A DNA stretch of 13,203 bases from an uncultured Myxococcales bacterium. GTDB taxonomy: Bacteria > Myxococcota_A > UBA9042. Positions 7,597-13,203 of the stretch are shown here, one piece after another (the first letter of the stretch is position 1; the number at the start of each line of letters is the position of its first letter). Made by a program: the position numbers and the translations under genes. The DNA lies in assembly GCA_937915965.1 (NCBI GenBank), contig CALGHC010000323.1, positions 1-13,203 on the forward strand, read 5' to 3'. The notes under the pieces are model-generated. The model did no database searches, was not told where the DNA came from, and saw only the letters and a program-made list of their open reading frames with translations.

Positions 7597-10500
7597 CTAC
7601 CGGAAGCGGGCGCGCACGACGCCAGCGGCGCCGGCGTTGTCGCGGTGGCGCCAGACGTCGACGATCCGGCCATCGATGAAGACCGCGATCGAGGGAAGAT
7701 CCTGCTCGCCAGCGCCACCGCTGTGCACGATTGTCTCCTTGTCGAGCTGCCCGCTGGCCAGAACGTCGCGCGCTGCCACGTCTGATCCGCTGCCGCTGCC
7801 CGCGGCGTCCTGCGACTGCCAGAGCACGACGAGGCCGCCGCCCACAGCGCTGGCTACCCTGGAATCGGTCTGTGCGCCTGCGGTGACGGTGTTGAGGATG
7901 ATCGTCGCCCCATTGGGAGTCAGCTCGTCGCCGCTGAAGTATCTCAGGGCGATGTCGAGCCCGGTCGACTCCGAAGAGATGGTCCAGGTCGCCGCCAGGT
8001 TGCCGCCATCGAAGGTCAAGGAGGCGGCCGTGTGGGCGAGCGACGGCGTCCCCAGGATTACGATGCCGCCCAGTGCCACACCGGACGCGTTGAACATGCG
8101 GGCGCGAACTCTCTGCTTCAATTGCTTGAACGATTGATGGGTCCACGCGACCGCGAACGCGCCGTCGGCTCGGAACGTCACAGCCGGCACGGTCTGACTC
8201 ATCGCCCTGGGGTCGTCCGTCAGGCCGGCCTGATCGTTGACCAGCACGGTACCGCCGAGCTTCTGACCGGCGGCGTCATATCGTTGCATCGCGATGTCGT
8301 AGTCGGCTCCGTCCTCGACATCGCCCGACCATGCGACCACCGCGGCCGTCTCGCTGCCGGCCAGCGCGACGCTCACCTGATCGCCCGTCGTGAAGGTATG
8401 AGCCACTGCGGCGTCGCCAGCCGGCACGCCATCGGCGCCGAAGAAGCGCACGACCACGTCAGCGCCATCCGCAGTCGCGACCCATGCGACCGCGAAGCCG
8501 GCACCGACCGCCGCGATCGCCAACCGCTCTCCCGCCTGGGCCTTGAAGTTCTCGCTGACAACCGTGGACGGGCCCTTGGGTGTACCCGTACCGTCGAGAA
8601 TCCGCACATGGACGCTCGCGTCGCTCGCCGTCCAGGCCACGGCGAGCCCGCCGTTGCTCAAGCCAACCGCGACCGCCTGCAGCGCTCCCGTGCCGTCGCT
8701 GACGTCGAAGTCGCCATCGGCGACGCAGAGACCGCCGCTCGCGCAACGGTAGCCGCTGTCGCAGGTCTTGACGACCGCCTGAGTCTTGCCGTCGGCGGAG
8801 CACTCGACGACCTCGTTCGCGACCAGCGCGTTGCAGCCAATTGCTTTTGGTACGCACAGCTGGCAGGCACCGTCGAAACACGCCGGGGTCTCTTTGGCGC
8901 AGGCTTGTGGCGCGGCCCATTTGCCCGCGTTGCAGGCCGAGATGCTCTCGCCCGTCGCGCAGGAGGCGTCGCCGCTGTTGACGTAGCTGGTAAAGCCATC
9001 CGATCCGACCGCAGCGCATTGACCGGCGGCTATGGTGCATACCTTGCCCGTGGCCCCGAGCAGGTCGACGCAGCTGCCTGCCGCGCAGTCCGCATCGACC
9101 GCGCATCCCTGCCCGGCGACGCAAGCGCCCTTGTCAGTCAGGCCGTCGCAGTCGTTGTCCTTGCCGTCACACCAGGACTCGCTCGTCTGGTAGTCGGCCC
9201 CGTAGGCGCAGACCAGCTTGCCCGCCGTACAGCTCACGCTCGCCGCACCGCAGACGCCCTTGGTCAGACAGCCAGCCGACTGCGGTTCGCCGAGGTCTTC
9301 GTCGGTCTTGCCGTCGCAATCGTTGTCCTTGCCGTCGCAGCTCAACTCGGTCTCTTCGTAGTCGCCTACCTCGGCGTAGCTGCACTGCCATACGCCGCCC
9401 GCGCACGTCGGCTTCGCGACCCCTGCGCACACACCGACCACGCAGCCGCTGTTGGCGGCGTCGAGATCGTCGGCTTCGTCGGTCGTTCCGTCGCAGTCGT
9501 TGTCCTTGCCGTCGCAGGTCAACTCGGACGCCTCATAGCCGGCGACAGCTTCGTAGTCGCACAGCGGCAAACCCTTCGAGCAGGTCACCGCGACGCTGGT
9601 CGCGCAGACGCCAACGGCCAGGCAGGCGTTGTCGCCGGCGGCGGAGACGCTCTCATCGGTCTCGCCGTCACAGTCGTTGTCCTTGCCGTCGCAGCTCATC
9701 TCAAATGGTTCGTAGCCGTCGTCAGCCAGCGCGGCATAATCGCACGCCCAGAATCCCTCATCGCACAGCGCCTTGCCGGATGCACAGACGCCGACCTGAC
9801 CGCACGGCTTGACGTTCGGCAGGAACGAGAAGTTGTCCGTTTCGCCGTCGCAGTTGTTGTCCTTGCCGTCACAGATCGTCTCGGGGTTCTCGTACAACGG
9901 CACCTTGTCGTAGTCGCACTGCCACTGCGCTGCGACGCAAGTGCGCTCGATGAGGCTGGTCGCCGCGCCGCTGCAGACACCCTTGTCGGTGCCTTCGCAC
10001 TCGGCAATGTCGGTATCGACAAGCGCGACGGCCGAGCCCTGGTAGTTGTCCGTCTTGCCGTCGCAGTCGTTGTCTTCACCGTCGCAGAGCGTCTCGAAGC
10101 TCTGGTGGCCGACTACCTTGGTCGTATCGCACACTGGTTTGCCGCCAGCGCAGACGATCGTCGTGGCGCCTGCGCAGACGCCCACGTCGGGGCAAGCGGC
10201 GCCGCCCGCCAGGCTTTCGGGCGCGAGGTCGGCGTCGATCGCGCCGTCGCAGTCGTTGTCTTTGCCGTCGCAAGCGGTCTCGGCGTCCTGATAGTCGGCG
10301 GCGAGGTCGTAGTGGCAGTTCCAGGACCCGGAGTCACAACTTGGGCCCGGCAGTCCCTTGCAGACGCCGACGAACTTGCAGTCGAACGCCCCAGGCGTCG
10401 CGGTCTCGTCTGTCTCGCCGTCGCAGTCGTTGTCGACGCCGTCACACAGCGTCTCGCTCGCCTCGTGGGCTATGTCGGTGGGCCACTGGCATTGCCACTT

Positions 10501-10923
10501 GCCCGCCACGCAGCCAACCGTCGGGCTCTGACCCTTGCACGCGCCGGCTGTCGGGCACGAGTTGGCATCGCCGACGACGCCTTCGTCGATCAGACCGTCG
10601 CAGTCGTTGTCGATTCCGTCGCACGAGGTCTCGCTGACCTCGTACGCCAGTGGCGTGGTGAGCGGTGCGCCATCTGTGCCCAGCGGCGCCTCGCCCGTCG
10701 GCTTCCAGTCGCTGCAGCTCGCTGCGCCGCCTTCGACGGTGCACGTGCCGGTCCAGCCATCACAGGCGCCCTGCTGCTGGCACGGATTGGGTTCACACGG
10801 GTTGTTGCCTTCGCCGATGACCTTCTGTTCGAGTTGGACGTTGCAGCCAGCGAACAATACGACCAGCGCGAATGCGCCGGCTGCAGGTCCAGCAGCGAGG
10901 TGAATGGGGTGTCGGTCCACCAT
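7597..10923 (-). CDS. MopE-like repeat lipoprotein, nine metal-binding motifs, 1108 aa
   Basis: A short signal sequence ends in LFAGC with Cys27, so it is probably a surface or outer-membrane lipoprotein. A Cys-rich segment (43-70) follows. Nine copies of CDGxDNDCDGxxDE then begin at residues 101, 160, 218, 280, 351, 411, 470, 529 and 585, one about every 60 residues. Between them are GVCxG and GxWxCxY elements with paired cysteines. The DNDCDGxxDE core has the DxDxDG layout of EF-hand or thrombospondin type 3 calcium loops. The family resembles Pfam Cu-binding_MopE, named after the copper-binding surface protein of Methylococcus. Another Cys-rich part (about 600-735) leads to roughly 370 residues of beta repeats of the type GFAVAWVAT...VRFFGADGVPAGD, probably a beta-propeller. 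The ATG at 10923 has AAAGGA 6 nt upstream, inside the 15-nt gap to the preceding gene. The actual metal bound is unknown. Confidence 0.93.
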   Translation of the reverse strand: MVDRHPIHLAAGPAAGAFALVVLFAGCNVQLEQKVIGEGNNPCEPNPCQQQGACDGWTGTCTVEGGAASCSDWKPTGEAPLGTDGAPLTTPLAYEVSETSCDGIDNDCDGLIDEGVVGDANSCPTAGACKGQSPTVGCVAGKWQCQWPTDIAHEASETLCDGVDNDCDGETDETATPGAFDCKFVGVCKGLPGPSCDSGSWNCHYDLAADYQDAETACDGKDNDCDGAIDADLAPESLAGGAACPDVGVCAGATTIVCAGGKPVCDTTKVVGHQSFETLCDGEDNDCDGKTDNYQGSAVALVDTDIAECEGTDKGVCSGAATSLIERTCVAAQWQCDYDKVPLYENPETICDGKDNNCDGETDNFSFLPNVKPCGQVGVCASGKALCDEGFWACDYAALADDGYEPFEMSCDGKDNDCDGETDESVSAAGDNACLAVGVCATSVAVTCSKGLPLCDYEAVAGYEASELTCDGKDNDCDGTTDEADDLDAANSGCVVGVCAGVAKPTCAGGVWQCSYAEVGDYEETELSCDGKDNDCDGKTDEDLGEPQSAGCLTKGVCGAASVSCTAGKLVCAYGADYQTSESWCDGKDNDCDGLTDKGACVAGQGCAVDADCAAGSCVDLLGATGKVCTIAAGQCAAVGSDGFTSYVNSGDASCATGESISACNAGKWAAPQACAKETPACFDGACQLCVPKAIGCNALVANEVVECSADGKTQAVVKTCDSGYRCASGGLCVADGDFDVSDGTGALQAVAVGLSNGGLAVAWTASDASVHVRILDGTGTPKGPSTVVSENFKAQAGERLAIAAVGAGFAVAWVATADGADVVVRFFGADGVPAGDAAVAHTFTTGDQVSVALAGSETAAVVAWSGDVEDGADYDIAMQRYDAAGQKLGGTVLVNDQAGLTDDPRAMSQTVPAVTFRADGAFAVAWTHQSFKQLKQRVRARMFNASGVALGGIVILGTPSLAHTAASLTFDGGNLAATWTISSESTGLDIALRYFSGDELTPNGATIILNTVTAGAQTDSRVASAVGGGLVVLWQSQDAAGSGSGSDVAARDVLASGQLDKETIVHSGGAGEQDLPSIAVFIDGRIVDVWRHRDNAGAAGVVRARFR
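9148..10623 (-). repeat. Nine coding repeats of the CDGxDNDCDG motif
   Basis: At DNA level the motif appears on the plus strand as close variants of GTCGCAGTCGTTGTCCTTGC followed by CGTC, nine times, at intervals of 168-213 nt inside the MopE-like gene. The copies are near-identical over about 24 nt while the sequence between them diverges. Unit 5 has DNNCDG instead of DNDCDG, unit 3 ends in DA and unit 9 in DK, so these copies may bind metal less well. Confidence 0.92.
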
Positions 10924-10938
10924 GCGTCGTCCTTTCTG

Positions 10939-12405
10939 TCAGAAGCGCCAAGTCGCCCACATCGAGCGACCGTCGAAGCCTACGTCGGGCGGCAAGAGGC
11001 TGGCGCTGCCCTCCATCGAACCGAGGACGTGGGTAGAACTGTGGGTTGACGGAGCAAGCAACCACCACAAGGCGCCGCCAGCGACCAACGCGCCACCCGT
11101 CGCGAACATCACGTTCGCGAACAGACCCTGTTGCTTCGCGTAATCAGCGAAAGTATTGAAATTGGTAGTGTAGTTCGGGCTCGACTGGTCGAGGTTCTTG
11201 ACCCTCGTGGCCGTGTCCATGGCCTCGTAGCCGAAGTACCCGCCCGCGCCGACTGTCGCCACGCCGACTCCCGCCACAATGAACGGACCATAGCGGTGCA
11301 GCCAGCCGCCGCGATTGCTCGGCGCGGGCGCGGGCACGTCGTCCAAAGCGACGTCCTTGTCGACCTCTGCATCTTGCGACCGGTCGTCGGCGACTTCGTG
11401 GTCGCGCGCGTCGTCTGCGTCGCCGTCCTGGTCGTCGGCTCTGTCGCTCTCGTCGGCCTCGTCGGCCTTGCCGTCTCCGTCGGCTATGTCGCTGCCTTGT
11501 GGCGCGACCTTGGTGACGACGCGCGCATCTGCGCTGTGATCGCGTGCATCTTCGCCAGCGCCGGCGACCACTGCGTCATCGTCGCGCTGCCCAGCTGGCT
11601 CGGTCGTCGTCACCGCTTTGCTGTCGACGCGCGCGCCCGCGACCAGACCGCCGCCCTCCCCCTCGCGACCGATCGGCAGGGGGGCGTCGGTATGGCGCCG
11701 CAGCGCGATGGCGAGGAGCTCGGCGTCATGCTGGCCCGCGCGAAATGACCTCAGCTCGCTTTGGTAGCCCACGGCCTCGCTCTCGATCCGGTACACGCCC
11801 TTGGGGACGAAGATGGTGCCAGGGCCGATAACCACCCTTGGCTCGCCGCCGCCAGTGGCGCCCTCCGGCACCAGAACGACTCGGGTCGTGTCCGGCCGCG
11901 CCTGCACGACAATCCGCACCAGCCCTGCCGGTATCAAGGTCGCCAAACGGGCGACATCGCCGTCGACGCGCTCGCGCTCTTCCTGGCTCAAGGGATGCAT
12001 CTGCGCGCGCTTGAGCGCCTCATGGGCCTCGGCGTAGCGTTCGGCCCGCTCCATGGCGCGGGCGTACTCGAACAGAAAGTGCAGGTCCGCGTGAGTTCTG
12101 TAGGCGGCGCGGTAGTACTCGCCGGCGAGCGTGTCGCGGCCTGCGCGCACATTGAGACGCGCCCGGGCTGCCAAACGCAGCGCCGCCGGGTAGCGCAGCG
12201 CTTCGCGCTCCTTCGTCGCCGGCCTGTGCGCCGGGCGCTCGCCTACCGGCGCGCTGCCACAGCCGATCAACATGGCGGCCGCCGTCGCGATCGCCATCGG
12301 GACGAGCGCGCGGCTGCGGCGGGGGCACAGTGGGATTTCGAGAGCCTGGGCAGTCACCGTGCCATCCGTCGGCGAGGGTCGGTCAGCCATCGTCCGGCGC
12401 GGCAC
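10939..12405 (-). CDS. Lipoprotein with TPR-like and PEGA-like domains and C-terminal membrane hairpin
   Basis: The start is a GTG at 12405-12403, supported by GGAGGG 6 nt upstream. An ATG five codons later is too far from that site. The unusually long N-region ends in a hydrophobic core (residues 34-47) and a canonical lipobox LIGC with Cys49. Residues about 67-155 are helical with TPR-like character (YYRAAYRTHADLHFLFEYA, AERYAEAHEALKRA). Residues about 162-236 are a PEGA-like beta domain, including IVVQARPDTTRVVLVPEGA and VPKGVYRIESEAVGYQ. Residues about 270-355 form a strongly acidic Asp/Ala linker. Two hydrophobic segments (about 373-395 and 428-450) follow, with a polar loop of some 30 residues between them. 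It is the first gene of the cluster leading to the MopE-like protein (15 nt gap) and mpl. A structural role in the envelope is inferred. Confidence 0.9.
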   Translation of the reverse strand: MPRRTMADRPSPTDGTVTAQALEIPLCPRRSRALVPMAIATAAAMLIGCGSAPVGERPAHRPATKEREALRYPAALRLAARARLNVRAGRDTLAGEYYRAAYRTHADLHFLFEYARAMERAERYAEAHEALKRAQMHPLSQEERERVDGDVARLATLIPAGLVRIVVQARPDTTRVVLVPEGATGGGEPRVVIGPGTIFVPKGVYRIESEAVGYQSELRSFRAGQHDAELLAIALRRHTDAPLPIGREGEGGGLVAGARVDSKAVTTTEPAGQRDDDAVVAGAGEDARDHSADARVVTKVAPQGSDIADGDGKADEADESDRADDQDGDADDARDHEVADDRSQDAEVDKDVALDDVPAPAPSNRGGWLHRYGPFIVAGVGVATVGAGGYFGYEAMDTATRVKNLDQSSPNYTTNFNTFADYAKQQGLFANVMFATGGALVAGGALWWLLAPSTHSSTHVLGSMEGSASLLPPDVGFDGRSMWATWRF

Positions 12406-12411
12406 ACGCCG

Positions 12412-12417
12412 CCCTCC
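12412..12417 (-). promoter_or_regulatory. Ribosome binding site that fixes the GTG start at 12405
   Basis: GGAGGG on the minus strand stands 6 nt before GTG (12405-12403), an ideal distance. It decides for GTG over the in-frame ATG at 12390. CGGTT and AACCG just upstream can form a small 5-bp hairpin whose 3' arm touches this site. Confidence 0.75.
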
Positions 12418-12518
12418 GGTTCAATCGGACGCAAACCGCGATACCACGCGTTGCCCGCCCATGCGGCGCCAATCACGTGGTGCGAACCACCGCTGGTCGG
12501 GCAGCGACGCGTCTGTGA

Positions 12519-12549
12519 GGACTCTAGAGTCCGGGTTGGAGCGTGTCAA
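12519..12549 (-). promoter_or_regulatory. Promoter of the lipoprotein/mpl cluster with palindromic operator candidate
   Basis: On the minus strand a perfect TTGACA (12549-12544) is followed after exactly 17 nt by TAGAGT (12526-12521), four of six -10 bases. The start of transcription would be near 12514, about 110 nt before the GTG. A perfect 14-bp palindrome, GGACTCTAGAGTCC (12519-12532), covers the whole -10 box, a position where a dimeric regulator would block RNA polymerase. The regulator is not in the window. Confidence 0.65.
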
Positions 12550-12660
12550 CGAAACCGCGGTCCTGCGGCCCGCCCAGCCAAACCGGTGGGCGCACCGCTA
12601 CCGTCAAACCTGTGGCGTTGGCACGCGCCGCGCAGTGAACGCGCGCAGGCCACCGCCCGA

Positions 12661-12758
12661 GGCCGTGTGTCTGGCCGTACCTGGCCGTACCTGGCCGTAC
12701 CTGGCCGTACCCGGCCGTACCCGGCCGTACCCGGCCGTACCCGGCCGTACCCGGCCGT
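12661..12758. repeat. 10-bp tandem array
   Basis: Four perfect CTGGCCGTAC units (12671-12710) are followed by four perfect CCGGCCGTAC units (12711-12750), with degenerate units at both ends. The two variants form separate blocks. Each unit contains GTAC, and the second type also CGGCCG, both palindromic. The array lies between the 3' end of the C10-like gene and the promoter of the lipoprotein/mpl cluster. No gene is supported in 12406-12819; the open frames through the array result from its stop-free composition. Confidence 0.95.
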
Positions 12759-12788
12759 CTGCATGGCGCCGCGGCCTGTCCGAGGTCT

Positions 12789-12841
12789 GCCTTCATGCGG
12801 ACCAGCGTCTAACCGGCGTCTACAGGGCCGCCTTCATGCGG
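12789..12841. repeat. Short repeats around the 3' end of the C10-like gene
   Basis: GCCTTCATGCGG occurs at 12789-12800 and again at 12830-12841. The second copy encodes the C-terminal RMKA of the C10-like protein. Between them is an 11-bp tandem pair, ACCAGCGTCTA (12801-12811) and ACCGGCGTCTA (12812-12822), the second of which includes the stop codon. It looks like a partial duplication of the gene's end. Confidence 0.75.
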
Positions 12842-13086
12842 CCAAGCAGCGGCGCGATGTCGTCGTCCGCGCCAAAGCGCGCGCCGGCCTCCTTGAAAGC
12901 GCTGACCCCGGTCGCTGGGTCCAGCCCCTGGGCGCCGAACGCCCGCGCCTGAATTTCGGCAGGGAGTGCCATGATCTCGCTGATGTTTTCGCTGGCTCGG
13001 GCCTGCTCAAACCGTCGCTTGAACTCTGGATCCTCGAAACCGCTGACAATGGCTTCGACGATCGCCTTGAAAGTGACCTTGTCCAT
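12820..13086 (-). CDS. Small helical protein resembling protein C10 (P_C10-like), 88 aa
   Basis: The start is the ATG at 13086, with GGGAGAGG about 4 nt upstream. There is no signal peptide or membrane segment, so it should be cytoplasmic. The sequence is predicted to be helical throughout. It resembles, from memory, the eukaryotic protein C10 (human C12orf57) nearly end to end. Shared positions include V-x-A-I-V-x-x-F-x-x-P-E near the start, an E-x-A-R, P-A-E-I-Q in the middle, A-x-G-L-x-x-x-x-G-V-x-x-F, and D-I-A-P-L-L-G-R-M-K-A at the C-terminus. Eukaryotic C10 has about 126 residues with tails outside this core. The molecular function of C10 is poorly known, so none is assigned. The gene is followed by the 10-bp array and preceded by the 15-bp array. 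That it is a real gene is likely; the C10 kinship is a recognition from recall and not a search. Confidence 0.8.
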   Translation of the reverse strand: MDKVTFKAIVEAIVSGFEDPEFKRRFEQARASENISEIMALPAEIQARAFGAQGLDPATGVSAFKEAGARFGADDDIAPLLGRMKAAL

Positions 13087-13120
13087 CTACCTCTCCCGTA
13101 CCTGGGGCATACCTACGCCC

Positions 13121-13203
13121 GACACCGCTGCGGCCGACACCGCTGCGGCCGACACCGCTGCGGCCGACACCGCTGCGGCCGACACCGCTGCGGCCGACAC
13201 CGC
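13121..13203. repeat. 15-bp tandem array reaching the window edge
   Basis: Five perfect copies of GACACCGCTGCGGCC (13121-13195) plus eight bases of a sixth reach the right edge, so the full length is unknown. The array begins 35 bp upstream of the C10-like gene, where its promoter would be expected. I found no clear -35/-10 pair between array and gene. Confidence 0.95.

Noticed and set aside
7592..8146. Upstream extension of mpl to 8146
   Set aside because: The added 185 residues are Arg/Gly-rich frame-shadow of the MopE-like gene. The Mur-ligase homology begins just after the ATG at 7591.
8032..11049. Plus-strand open frame of 1005 codons opposite the MopE-like gene
   Set aside because: It is the mirror of the coding strand: the repeated VAVVVLAVA phrases are the antisense of the CDGKDNDCDG codons. 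It has no domain and no plausible start context, and it overlaps a well-supported gene for its whole useful length.
11131..11748. Plus-strand open frame of 205 codons opposite the PEGA-like lipoprotein
   Set aside because: Its Val-rich sequence is the antisense of the Asp/Ala-rich linker codons, so it is a composition effect.
12272..12952. Open frames through the 10-bp array on both strands
   Set aside because: They give periodic low-complexity peptides from the decamer, overlap real genes at the plus-strand ends and have no start signals.

Overview
The window is GC-rich chromosomal DNA, most likely from a Myxococcota-type (former deltaproteobacterial) or related Gram-negative bacterium. Three things point there: many long Ala/Asp/Gly-rich predicted lipoproteins, a large protein with nine CDGxDNDCDGxxDE metal-binding repeats, and a lipoprotein combining helical repeats, a PEGA-like domain and a transmembrane hairpin. 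The assignment rests on gene style, not on a marker phylogeny. No rRNA, tRNA, insertion sequence or CRISPR array was seen.

Layout. (1) Positions 1-481, minus strand: N-terminal part of an exported protein that runs off the left edge. (2) 482-1064: a gap holding a 19-bp tandem array and two divergent candidate promoters. (3) 1065-2906, plus strand: a 613-residue all-helical lipoprotein. (4) 3044-3841, plus strand: a lamin-tail-like lipoprotein. (5) 3853-3922: a strong terminator hairpin pointing along the minus strand, which ends rpsA. (6) 3948-5765, minus strand: ribosomal protein S1 with six S1 domains. (7) 5766-6097: rpsA leader, candidate promoter and a run of ten C. (8) 12405 down to 6098, minus strand: a tight three-gene cluster of TPR/PEGA lipoprotein, MopE-like repeat lipoprotein and the murein-recycling ligase mpl, with gaps of 15 and 5 nt. 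Its candidate promoter has a 14-bp perfect palindrome over the -10 box. (9) 12661-12758: a 10-bp tandem array. (10) 12820-13086, minus strand: an 88-residue protein that resembles eukaryotic protein C10. (11) From 13121 to the right edge: a 15-bp tandem array.

How it fits together. Most of the window concerns the cell envelope: four of eight genes encode probable lipoproteins, one more is Sec-exported, and mpl salvages cell-wall tripeptide. The three-gene cluster probably forms one transcript. That would tie murein peptide recycling to an exported metal-binding protein and an envelope protein of the PEGA type, which is an inference from spacing only. rpsA appears to be its own unit with its own promoter and terminator. 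Three unrelated minisatellites (19, 10 and 15 bp) sit in intergenic gaps close to candidate promoters. The most unusual candidates are the C10-like small protein and the palindrome-controlled lipoprotein/mpl cluster.
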